Below, piece after piece: positions 1 to 5,765 of a DNA stretch of 8,765 nt. Origin of the DNA: Bacteroidota bacterium (lineage in GTDB: Bacteria; Bacteroidota; Bacteroidia; Chitinophagales; Chitinophagaceae); the NCBI GenBank assembly GCA_023426425.1, contig JAFAAT010000065.1:1-8765 (forward strand), in the 5' to 3' direction. Below the pieces are notes generated by a model. That model did not search any database and was not told the origin of the DNA. It saw only the letters and a program-made list of their open reading frames with translations. Position 1 is the stretch's first letter. Each line of letters opens with the position of its first letter. A program made the translations under genes and the position numbers.

Positions 1-174
1 CCTGTGTACAAGGAATTCCCTGGGTGGGAATCTCCGGTGAGCAGTTGTAAAACCTATGTGGAGCTACCATCGGTTTTCAAAAACTATTGCGCGTTTGTAG
101 AGGAGTACCTTGAAACAAAAATTGCTTTTGTCTCCAATGGCACAGGAAGGGATCAGCTAATTGCAGTCAACTGA
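1..174 (+). CDS. purA: Adenylosuccinate synthetase, C-terminal fragment (5' end outside window)
   Basis: Frame 1 is open from the window edge to a TGA at 172-174 and gives 57 residues. They resemble the end of adenylosuccinate synthetase: a PVYKEFPGW segment (family pattern P-x-Y-x-x-x-PGW), a conserved LPxxxxNY stretch (LPSVFKNY), an amphipathic helix with EEYLE, and the closing VSNGTGRDQLI, matching the family's (I/V)SxGxxRxxxI end. PurA joins IMP and aspartate, using GTP, in the first committed step to AMP, and acts in the cytoplasm. The nucleotide- and IMP-binding parts lie upstream of the window and cannot be judged. The ending is natural in length, so this is an edge truncation and not a pseudogene. 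Confidence 0.85.
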   Translation, partial: PVYKEFPGWESPVSSCKTYVELPSVFKNYCAFVEEYLETKIAFVSNGTGRDQLIAVN

Positions 175-214
175 TACCCTCCGCCACCAGTGCAGAATTT
201 ATGAAAAACAAACG

Positions 215-233
215 GAAGAAAAATCTTCTTTTT
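215..233 (+). terminator. Weak intrinsic terminator candidate after purA
   Basis: GAAGA (215-219) and TCTTC (224-228) form a 5-bp stem around an AAAA loop, and five T residues follow at 229-233. It lies 41 bases after the purA stop and before the next gene. The stem is short and AT-rich, so it would be a weak terminator at best. Confidence 0.25.
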
Positions 234-245
234 ACGTCAAAAAAA

Positions 246-275
246 TTTGGCAATTTCGACAAACAATTAAAATTT
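246..275 (+). promoter_or_regulatory. Possible promoter for the acidic-protein gene
   Basis: TTTG at 246-249 is followed after 18 bases by TAAAATTT at 268-275. The second element only partly matches the Bacteroidota -7 consensus TAnnTTTG. It would place a start site roughly 15-20 bases before the ATG at 300. The spacer is very AT-rich, so a chance match is quite possible. Confidence 0.2.
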
Positions 276-299
276 TACGCAGTCAACAGTTAGCGTACT

Positions 300-722
300 A
301 TGAGATCAAATTCTACAAAGAAGATTTCAACTAAAAAAAGCACTTCAGTAAGTGCAGACACCTCTAAAAAGGCCCCAACCAAAGCGACAAAGTCCAAAGC
401 AGATGAAGATGATGAACTGGATGAGGAGCTTGACGACGAGCAGCCCGTGAAGAAGACCGTAGCAAAAAAAAGCAGTAAATCTGTTGATGAAGACGAAGAT
501 GAAGATGACGACATCGACGTAGCTGATGATTTTGATTCAGCTGAGGAAGACGAATTTGACCTCGATAAGGAGTTTGAAGAGTTTGACCTGCCTAAGTCGA
601 AGAAGGCTGCCGGAAAAAAGAAGGCAGGCGTGGATGATGACTTCGACATCGATGATGAGTTTAAAGATCTGGGCTTTTTCAGTGAAGACAATGGTTTTGA
701 TGACGATGACGATGATTTCTAA
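300..722 (+). CDS. Highly acidic low-complexity protein of unknown function, 140 aa
   Basis: I do not recognise a named family. The protein is built of alternating charge blocks: a Lys/Ser/Thr-rich basic start (residues 1-33), acidic block 34-48, basic patch 51-60, long acidic block 63-97, basic KSKKAAGKKK (99-108), and an acidic end from 112 that finishes in six Asp and a final Phe. There is no signal peptide or membrane segment, so it is probably cytoplasmic and largely disordered. Acidic blocks carry repeated aromatic-acid motifs such as DEFDLD, DDFDID and DDEF. The C-terminal tip resembles in style the acidic-plus-Phe tails of bacterial SSB and phage T7 gp2.5, but lacks the SSB Ile/Leu-Pro. 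Start: ATG at 300 is the first in frame, with no clear Shine-Dalgarno. It ends 75 bases before the preferred pabB start, so co-transcription is plausible. The open frame on the opposite strand is only its Ser-rich mirror. Confidence 0.8.
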   Translation: MRSNSTKKISTKKSTSVSADTSKKAPTKATKSKADEDDELDEELDDEQPVKKTVAKKSSKSVDEDEDEDDDIDVADDFDSAEEDEFDLDKEFEEFDLPKSKKAAGKKKAGVDDDFDIDDEFKDLGFFSEDNGFDDDDDDF

Positions 723-779
723 TTACTGATGTTAGTTACGAGACGTACGGCGGTGTTTCCGCTGGCGGCATCTGAATAT

Positions 780-785
780 AAGGAG
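780..785 (+). promoter_or_regulatory. Shine-Dalgarno AAGGAG deciding the pabB start
   Basis: AAGGAG lies 12 bases before the ATG at 798. It falls inside the longer reading from 729, which has no comparable site. The spacing is on the long side, so this supports the 798 start without proving it. Confidence 0.4.
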
Positions 786-797
786 ATAAAGGTTCTG

Positions 798-2036
798 ATG
801 CTGAACTGGGTAAGCCGGTTCAGCATTTTTCTTTACCTTGACAATAACGATTACAGGTTACCACCAAACAAGTTCGAATGCCTTCTGGGCGTGGATGCTG
901 CGACAACTTTTGAAGGTAACACAGCTGCGGAACTGGATCGGCTGTTTCAGTGGCATGAACAACAGAAGGACTGGCTGTTCGGGCATTTAAGCTATGACTT
1001 CAAGAATGCGTTGGAAAATAGACTTAGTTCACGGCATCCTGCCAGGATAAGTTTTCCTGACTTAAAATTCTTTTGCCCCAGAATTGTGGTTACTATCAAC
1101 AGTGAAAAGACTGCTCTGACGATTTCAGCAATAGAGTCAGATCCTGAACAGATTTATCGCGAAATCCGGAATACTGTGCTAGGACCAGCTCCTGCGCTTC
1201 CTAAAGTGAAATTCACCCATTCATTTGATCAGAGAGAGTACCTTGACAGAATCGACAAGCTGCGTAGGCATATCAGGAACGGTGACTGTTATGAAATCAA
1301 CTTCTGCAACGAGGGATACGCGACTAAAACAGCAGTTGACCCAGTGGCTGTTTTTACTGCCCTGAATAAAGTATCTCCTGCTCCTTTTGCTGCCTTTTAC
1401 CGGCTGAAGCACCGGTACATGATGTGTGCGAGTCCTGAAAGATACCTCTGTAAGACAGGAACAGAAGTTACTGCGCAACCTATCAAAGGGACTGCAGGGA
1501 GAGATCCCGATCCTGACCAAGACCGTGCGCGGAGTGAAGCACTTCGTAACAGTAGTAAAGACCGGGCAGAAAACGTAATGATTGTGGATCTGATGCGGAA
1601 CGATCTGGCACGGACATGTGACCCTGGAAGTATAAAAGTAGATGAACTGTTCGGGATATATTCCTTTCCTCAGGTGCACCAGATGATCTCCACCATTTCA
1701 GGCAGGCTGAGGCGTGATGTTCCGTTTACGGATGCGATAAGGTATTCCTTCCCTATGGGTAGTATGACAGGAGCTCCAAAAATAAAGGTGATGGAACTTA
1801 TCGATACCTACGAAAAGAGCAGACGCGAATTGTTTTCCGGAACAGTGGGATATATAACTCCTGAAGGAGACTTTGACTTCAACGTGATAATCAGAAGCCT
1901 GTTTTATAATCAAGAAACGAGCTACCTCTCCTACCAGACTGGTGGGGCGATTACATTCGACAGCGATCCGCAACTTGAGTGGGAAGAAATGCGGCTAAAA
2001 GCCTGGGCTTTGGAAAAGATTTTCGCTTCGGACTAG
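798..2036 (+). CDS. pabB: Aminodeoxychorismate synthase component I (PabB), 412 aa
   Basis: Cytoplasmic enzyme that converts chorismate plus ammonia or glutamine nitrogen to 4-amino-4-deoxychorismate, the precursor of p-aminobenzoate and folate. The chorismate-binding domain fills the C-terminal two thirds: SPERYL (212-217), PIKGT (228-232), VDLMRND (263-269), FPMGSMTGAPK (318-328) and GGAITFDSD (382-390). The lysine in PIKGT (Lys230) is the PabB-type nucleophile; anthranilate synthase TrpE has Ala there. The N-terminal 130 residues are the usual structural half of the family. Start: an ATG at 729, six bases after the preceding stop, would add 23 residues, but the ATG at 798 has AAGGAG at 780-785 and gives the LNW-type beginning I expect for Bacteroidota PabB, so I prefer it. 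No pabA or pabC is in the window; the amidotransferase partner must be elsewhere. Its stop overlaps the stop of the convergent regulator. Confidence 0.9.
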   Translation: MLNWVSRFSIFLYLDNNDYRLPPNKFECLLGVDAATTFEGNTAAELDRLFQWHEQQKDWLFGHLSYDFKNALENRLSSRHPARISFPDLKFFCPRIVVTINSEKTALTISAIESDPEQIYREIRNTVLGPAPALPKVKFTHSFDQREYLDRIDKLRRHIRNGDCYEINFCNEGYATKTAVDPVAVFTALNKVSPAPFAAFYRLKHRYMMCASPERYLCKTGTEVTAQPIKGTAGRDPDPDQDRARSEALRNSSKDRAENVMIVDLMRNDLARTCDPGSIKVDELFGIYSFPQVHQMISTISGRLRRDVPFTDAIRYSFPMGSMTGAPKIKVMELIDTYEKSRRELFSGTVGYITPEGDFDFNVIIRSLFYNQETSYLSYQTGGAITFDSDPQLEWEEMRLKAWALEKIFASD

Positions 2037-2698
2037 AGCTTTACAAGGTCGTGCTTGACTGCGTAGAGTACCAACCCGGTCTTAGACTTAACCCCAAATT
2101 TTTCAAATATCCCTTCGCGGTATTTGTCTATAGTTCTCCGGTGTGCGTGCATCATGCCAGCGATTTGCTCATAGGTATATTCTTTTTCATCACAGACCAG
2201 CCTGAGAAACTCCAACTCGCGGTCTGTGAGCTTTTCCATGATCTGAGTGTGTCCTTCAGTATTGTCCTGGCTTTGACCGAGAAGCGCTTTGGTAAGCATG
2301 TCGTCGTGGTAATAACCCGAATGAAAAATATCCTGCAAAGCCTGCTTTAGCTCTGATGAACTACAGTTTTTGTGGAGGTAACCCCGAATGCCCATCCGGA
2401 ACAACTTCACGATCAGTGATTCGTCCTCGGTGAGGGTAAGTAAGAGTATGGGTATCTGTATCCTTTGTCTGCTGAACCATTCTATAACTGCGGTACCATT
2501 CATCTCCGGCATTTCATGGTCCAGAATGAGCAGGTCGGGAGTAACCTTGAAAGGGTAGTCATCGATCAAATGCTTCCCGTTGTCGTATTCTGCGACTATA
2601 GTATAGGGGCCAAGTTTCTGAATGAGTTCCTTGAGCCCGTTGCGGACGATGACATGGTCATCTGTCAGAATGATGTTTTTATTTTGTGCTGTACTCAT
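2033..2698 (-). CDS. NarL/LuxR-family response regulator, 221 aa
   Basis: Two-component output regulator: a receiver domain phosphorylated by the adjacent kinase and a DNA-binding domain. The receiver (about 6-125) has the acidic pair Asp13-Asp14, phospho-acceptor Asp60 in LILDHEMPEMNG, Thr88 and Lys110, so all active-site residues are present. The C-terminal LuxR-type helix-turn-helix (about 155-221) starts LTDRELEFLRL and contains the recognition region RRTIDKYREGIFEKF. Length is normal for the family. The start ATG at 2698 lies inside the end of the kinase gene (20-base overlap), and an AAGGA at 2703-2707 precedes it, indicating translational coupling. Its stop shares a CTAG with the convergent pabB stop. 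Targets cannot be read from the sequence; the operon's own spacer is one possibility. Confidence 0.92.
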   Translation of the reverse strand: MSTAQNKNIILTDDHVIVRNGLKELIQKLGPYTIVAEYDNGKHLIDDYPFKVTPDLLILDHEMPEMNGTAVIEWFSRQRIQIPILLLTLTEDESLIVKLFRMGIRGYLHKNCSSSELKQALQDIFHSGYYHDDMLTKALLGQSQDNTEGHTQIMEKLTDRELEFLRLVCDEKEYTYEQIAGMMHAHRRTIDKYREGIFEKFGVKSKTGLVLYAVKHDLVKL

Positions 2699-3494
2699 TG
2701 GTCCTTTCCTTTGTTTCCACTGGTTGCCCTTTGGGGGTAATTGTAATCTTGCATCCTTTTCCAGGTGCCGTCGTGATGCTACATTCCATTGATGATAGTT
2801 CAGCTCTCTTTAGAATGTTTTTTAGTCCATTGGAAGTTTGAGTTTTTGCGGCGATGTCAAAACCTTTTCCATCATCGGTGACGGAGAGTGTGAGGCCTGC
2901 CTGGTCACTAACCTCAATGTACAGGTTTGTTGCCTGTGAATGCTTGAGAGCATTGTGCAGTATCTCCTGGTAGATTCGAAATATGAAAAGCTGTTGATTT
3001 TTTGTAAGGGCTGTGTAGATCTCGCCATCATCAGTCCAGTGCACCTGCATTTTGTTAAGATGGCTAATACGCTCTGCTTCCTGCTTGAGCATGAATAGCA
3101 GGGAGTGGTCTTTGATGAACTCGGGATTCAGCGCCCGACTGAATAGTCGCAATTGCTGGGAAATCTCTGCAGTTGTCTTGAGCATGGGCTCAAGTTGATG
3201 GGCGATTGCCTCGTCGTCCAGCATCTTGTTTTCCATCTGCAAGCGCAGGTAGGTAAGCATGTGTCCGATGTTGTCATGGATCTCACGGGAAAGATGGGCC
3301 CGTACTGACTCACTAACCTCCGCTTCGGCAGCGCGAAGTTCCTGTTCATATTCCAGGGCGACCTGCTTCATTTTCATTTTTTGTTCCAGGCGCTGGCGAA
3401 TTGTGACAAAGAATGTAATGGCAATGCCTGCCACCAAGAGGAGTAGTACCAGGGTGGTAAAGATGACCGCCATTATGATGTCATTATCTGTCAC
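2679..3494 (-). CDS. Membrane-anchored NarX/LytS-like sensor histidine kinase (HisKA_3), 271 aa
   Basis: Kinase partner of the downstream regulator. One transmembrane segment (about 7-31) is followed by a coiled-coil linker (35-65). The dimerisation and phosphotransfer helix has the H-box SREIHDNIGHML, with His73 as the probable phospho-acceptor. The HATPase domain has the N-box EILHNALKHS (Asn181), the G1 box DDGKGFD (207-213) and SNGLKNI (221-227). There is almost no periplasmic part and no PAS/GAF domain, so it has no obvious sensor of its own; the signal may come from the overlapping seven-TM protein. The 3494 start is a GTG lying inside the end of the membrane-protein gene (11-base overlap). 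The next in-frame ATG, at 3473, would remove seven residues and cannot be ruled out, as neither has a clear Shine-Dalgarno. Confidence 0.92.
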   Translation of the reverse strand: MTDNDIIMAVIFTTLVLLLLVAGIAITFFVTIRQRLEQKMKMKQVALEYEQELRAAEAEVSESVRAHLSREIHDNIGHMLTYLRLQMENKMLDDEAIAHQLEPMLKTTAEISQQLRLFSRALNPEFIKDHSLLFMLKQEAERISHLNKMQVHWTDDGEIYTALTKNQQLFIFRIYQEILHNALKHSQATNLYIEVSDQAGLTLSVTDDGKGFDIAAKTQTSNGLKNILKRAELSSMECSITTAPGKGCKITITPKGQPVETKERTNEYSTK

Positions 3495-4137
3495 CGATGG
3501 TCAGGGTTTTAAGTTTTTTCTGAAAGCTGAAAAAGGAAAAGGCTATTAATCCATACCTTATTATGCTTAATACATGATTTGAGCCGTAAAAGAGTTGTTT
3601 AAGTTCTCCTGTTGAGTCCAGAAAGTAGTTGAAAAAGCTAAATATAGGAATGCAGCAACTGAAATAAATGAGCACACTCAGGCAGAGTAGAATCAAAGCA
3701 ATATCGTTTTGTTCTGCCTTCAGTAAATTAAAGAGTTGCCAGAGGAAAAAGCTCGAAAGTATGATGCATCCTATGAGAAATGAGAAGTTCAGGAGCAATC
3801 CAGAAGGTGTTTGACGAAGATCCATGATCCACACAGCCAGGAAGAGTGGCAGGGCCAGGAATAGCAGAGCTTTTGCTTTTTTAGATGGCAGCAGGAAGTA
3901 CCCGATACACATGATGAGGACGAATTCTACCAGGATGTAGCCGTTGTACAACCAGATGTTCTGGCTTGCTTTTAAGACGTGGGTCAAATACAAACCAGTT
4001 ATTTCAGTGCTGATCGTTACTACAAGGTGAGCAAGCACTAACCTGGCAGCAACAGGTAGTGACCTAAAACCTAATGTACCAAGCACAATACCAGTGATTA
4101 TTATCAGATCGGACAGATATGGGAGGTAGTTGTGCAT
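3484..4137 (-). CDS. Seven-TM integral membrane protein, putative sensor for the downstream kinase, 217 aa
   Basis: Unrecognised by name. About seven hydrophobic segments can be seen: 9-24, 29-51, 62-83, 87-106, 112-139, 145-172 and 188-205, ending in a short basic cytoplasmic tail (QKKLKTLTIGDR). The third segment begins NIWLYNGYILVEF, a polar and aromatic-rich stretch that may matter for function. There are no large loops and no catalytic motif. The stop overlaps the kinase start by 11 bases, and the gene begins 20 bases after the upstream secreted-protein gene, so all are probably made together. From this coupling I infer that it provides the membrane sensing missing from the kinase. A transporter-like or structural role is equally compatible with the sequence alone. 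Confidence 0.8.
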   Translation of the reverse strand: MHNYLPYLSDLIIITGIVLGTLGFRSLPVAARLVLAHLVVTISTEITGLYLTHVLKASQNIWLYNGYILVEFVLIMCIGYFLLPSKKAKALLFLALPLFLAVWIMDLRQTPSGLLLNFSFLIGCIILSSFFLWQLFNLLKAEQNDIALILLCLSVLIYFSCCIPIFSFFNYFLDSTGELKQLFYGSNHVLSIIRYGLIAFSFFSFQKKLKTLTIGDR

Positions 4138-4157
4138 TATTAGGCGGCTGTTGGATA

Positions 4158-4991
4158 TTATTCGGTTACTTGATATGAAACGGTGCTGCAGGATGGAGGG
4201 CAGACATGGGAAAAGTTACCGGCTTGTGTAAAGAAAGGCAAAGGACTCCCCGGCTCTGAATTCAGGTTGGTTGTCGGCGGCTTAGTTGAAACAAAGATTT
4301 TGTGGTAGTAGACGCCATTGTCTTCTTTGCGTGTTACAGAAGTAAAGTAGATAAAATCTGAGGAGAATAACCCTGTTTTGTTGCTGTTGTGTAAGGCCTC
4401 CAATTCCTGAAAAGGGAAAAAGTTGCTTAGCACCTGCTGATCAGTATAGGCAATATTGGTTTTGACATAGCGCTTATAGCGTTCACTATTGTCCAAAGCC
4501 TCGTTAGTACTGATTTCATCACCCCTGATGGACTTGAGATGATTATCGAGGATATAATAAATGGGGAGGTGTGTGTTTAAAATGGCGGAGTCCAGGTCTC
4601 CTGTAGCTTCCTGAAGTGTGAAGGTTTCTTCCTGGTCCACCAGGCGTGAAGCGGCATTTGCATAGACGGGCATGAAATACAGAATGATGTTATTCTTGTC
4701 AGTCAAACCATGAAGTACTCTGAGCCCTGCGAAATATCTTTCGCCGGGAGTGCCAGATATAGCTTTTCTAACATCCTCCAGTTCAGTATACCGAACTGAC
4801 TCCCACTGTTTCCCTGTGAAGGGCTTCATGCCCTGGTAAACTTTAGGAAATTCATTCGCCTGGGTCCGAAGCTCGTGGTAGCTGACAGGCATCTCGAGCA
4901 TGGATAATGTGACTTCCTTTTGCTGAGCTGAAGCCTCATTGAAGGCCAGGGAAGCAAGGATAAAAATTACGCTCTGGGGGAGAAACTTCAT
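4158..4991 (-). CDS. Secreted protein of unknown function with C-terminal CPPSC motif, 277 aa
   Basis: The preferred start (ATG at 4991) gives a good signal peptide: MKF, a hydrophobic core (LPQSVIFILASLAF) and a likely cleavage after ASA at residue 22. The mature part is soluble and mixed alpha/beta, with motifs such as RYFAGLRVLHGLTDKNN (86-102) and VYYHKIFVST (227-236). The only cysteines are Cys264 and Cys268 in CPPSC near the C-terminus, suggesting a disulfide or a metal or redox site. No lipobox, so it is probably periplasmic or exported. I do not recognise a family. An upstream in-frame ATG at 5141 would bury the signal peptide behind 50 extra residues and run through the divergent promoter region, so I reject it. 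With 20 bases to the membrane-protein gene it is likely the first gene of the sensor operon. Confidence 0.8.
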   Translation of the reverse strand: MKFLPQSVIFILASLAFNEASAQQKEVTLSMLEMPVSYHELRTQANEFPKVYQGMKPFTGKQWESVRYTELEDVRKAISGTPGERYFAGLRVLHGLTDKNNIILYFMPVYANAASRLVDQEETFTLQEATGDLDSAILNTHLPIYYILDNHLKSIRGDEISTNEALDNSERYKRYVKTNIAYTDQQVLSNFFPFQELEALHNSNKTGLFSSDFIYFTSVTRKEDNGVYYHKIFVSTKPPTTNLNSEPGSPLPFFTQAGNFSHVCPPSCSTVSYQVTE

Positions 4992-5005
4992 ACAGTTTGG
5001 ATTTG

Positions 5006-5017
5006 AACTTGCAAGTT
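5006..5017. repeat. Perfect 12-bp palindrome upstream of the sensor operon
   Basis: AACTTGCAAGTT is exactly self-complementary and ends 14 bases before the ATG at 4991. It is placed where an operator or a short mRNA 5' structure could control the four-gene operon. No known binding consensus is recognised. Confidence 0.4.
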
Positions 5018-5068
5018 TTAAAATATCCCGCATATATAAAAGCGTATTCCCCAGAAAGCACCATGTTA

Positions 5069-5125
5069 TTTTCACAAGGGGGTATGTGAAAAATACCCTG
5101 GAAAAGTACATGTTTTCACCTTGTG
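5069..5125. repeat. Nested inverted repeats in the divergent spacer
   Basis: TTTTCACA (5069-5076) and TGTGAAAA (5085-5092) are exact inverted arms with an 8-base spacer. Overlapping them, GGGTAT (5080-5085) and ATACCC (5093-5098) form a second inverted pair around 7 bases. A further TTTTCAC (5113-5119) with CCTTGTG (5119-5125) is complementary both to GTGAAAA (5086-5092) and to CACAAGG (5073-5079). Several pairings exclude one another. The half-site is compatible with a dimeric regulator between the two divergent genes, but no protein is assigned. Confidence 0.45.
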
Positions 5126-5151
5126 CAGGCTTGGTGTACACGACATCTTTG
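5121..5151 (+). promoter_or_regulatory. Promoter candidate for the SemiSWEET-like gene
   Basis: TTG at 5121-5123, a 20-base spacer and CATCTTTG at 5144-5151 match the Bacteroidota -33/-7 pattern TTG...TAnnTTTG except for one base. Transcription would start near 5158-5160, ten or so bases before the ATG at 5170. The third TTTTCAC copy and its CCTTGTG extension overlap the -33 element, so a bound protein there could block it. Confidence 0.35.
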
Positions 5152-5169
5152 CAGTATAAACATTATGTC

Positions 5170-5481
5170 ATGGAAATGAACAACTATATTCTACTTGCTG
5201 CTTCTATAGCTTTTATATTGACTGCGTTGAACCAGGTATTTACCTTGCCAGCTGGTATCAAAAATATTCTGAACGAGGGAATGTCCCGTCCCTTGCTGCT
5301 TTGTCTGCATGGCTTCAGTCTTCTGATGTATATAGGATGGTGTGTGTACGGAGTCCTGTTAAGCGATCTTGCCATAGTGTTTGGCTGTGGTATGGGTGTA
5401 ATCAGTTCCTCAATTCTATTTGGATATACTGTGTGGCTGCGTAAAAAAAATACAGAAGCACATGATGATATCTGGGCATAA
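5170..5481 (+). CDS. SemiSWEET/PQ-loop-like three-helix membrane protein, 103 aa
   Basis: Three hydrophobic segments (about 5-27, 41-62, 66-90) and a basic cytoplasmic end (RKKN) match the three-helix SemiSWEET sugar-transporter fold, which works as a dimer in the inner membrane. The best match is the second half: WCVYGVLLSDLAIV (57-70), against W-F-V-Y-G-I-L-x-S-D-L-x-I-I in characterised SemiSWEETs as I remember them. Key residues differ: the PQ motif is Asn21-Gln22, and the position equivalent to the substrate-contacting Asn of helix 3 (16 residues after the conserved Trp57) is Cys73. Sugar transport is therefore uncertain. Start: ATG at 5170 (or 5176); longer readings from 4939 would run through the operon's divergent spacer and are rejected. 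It is divergent from the sensor operon and is followed by a probable terminator, so it is likely a single-gene unit. Confidence 0.75.
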   Translation: MEMNNYILLAASIAFILTALNQVFTLPAGIKNILNEGMSRPLLLCLHGFSLLMYIGWCVYGVLLSDLAIVFGCGMGVISSSILFGYTVWLRKKNTEAHDDIWA

Positions 5482-5504
5482 TCTTTTCTAAAGTTTCCAT
5501 TTAC

Positions 5505-5537
5505 AGGGGCTCGGGTGTCGTCCCGGCTCTTTTTCTT
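5505..5537 (+). terminator. Probable intrinsic terminator after the SemiSWEET-like gene
   Basis: AGGGGCTCGGG (5505-5515) and CCCGGCTCTT (5522-5531) pair into a stem of about ten pairs with one bulged C, three G-U pairs and a six-base loop (5516-5521). A T-rich run follows (5530-5537). It begins 24 bases after the stop at 5481 and ends just before the next short ORF. Confidence 0.5.
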
Positions 5538-5548
5538 AAAACCAAAGA

Positions 5549-5752
5549 ATGCAGCTAAGCATCACATACAAAGGGTTCATACAGTGGAAGCAGAAATGCT
5601 ATGAGAATCCACTGGTGTCTTATAGTGTGCATCTTACACCAGCCCAGGATGAGCTGGTGGTGGTTAAAGTACTTAATTTCTACATTGTTATCCCCTACAG
5701 CAACCAGGAACATATTCTTGGTGTGGTGACTGGAATCAGCGAGCCTGCATAG
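5549..5752 (+). CDS. Hypothetical small protein, 67 aa
   Basis: Unrecognised. The peptide is soluble, with a beta-strand-like pattern in the middle (DELVVVKVLNFYIVIPY, 34-50), one cysteine (Cys17) and no signal peptide or membrane segment. It begins 12 bases after a probable terminator with only an A-rich leader and no clear Shine-Dalgarno or promoter, and ends 13 bases before the stop of the convergent rtcB. Codon choice looks like its neighbours, and no competing frame is better. The balanced composition favours a real small gene, but length alone does not prove it. Confidence 0.5.
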   Translation: MQLSITYKGFIQWKQKCYENPLVSYSVHLTPAQDELVVVKVLNFYIVIPYSNQEHILGVVTGISEPA

Positions 5753-5765
5753 TCAATCGCCAGAA

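Noticed and set aside
201..293. 30-codon ATG frame between purA and the acidic gene
   Set aside because: Lysine-rich peptide from AT-rich spacer DNA, overlapping the terminator and promoter candidates; no ribosome site.
290..691. Minus-strand 133-codon open frame rich in serine
   Set aside because: It is the mirror of the Asp/Glu/Lys-rich gene on the + strand: GAT/GAA/GAC-rich codons read backwards give TCx serine codons.
729..797. 23-residue N-terminal extension of PabB
   Set aside because: The downstream ATG at 798 has AAGGAG and starts at the expected family N-terminus; the extension lacks family-like sequence. It remains a possible alternative start.
1221..1679. Minus-strand 152-codon frame inside pabB
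   Set aside because: Lies fully within the conserved chorismate-binding domain of PabB; composition is unlike a folded protein.
5069..5092. Classical Crp/Fnr site in the divergent spacer
   Set aside because: The arms are in the outward order (TTTTCACA...TGTGAAAA) with 8 bases between, not the TGTGA-N6-TCACA order, so a standard Crp site cannot be claimed.
4992..5141. 50-residue N-terminal extension of the secreted protein
   Set aside because: It would place a clean signal peptide in the protein interior and run through the repeat-rich divergent spacer.
4939..5169. 77-residue N-terminal extension of the SemiSWEET-like protein
   Set aside because: It overlaps the start of the divergent secreted-protein gene and includes the promoter candidate; the membrane protein proper starts at 5170.
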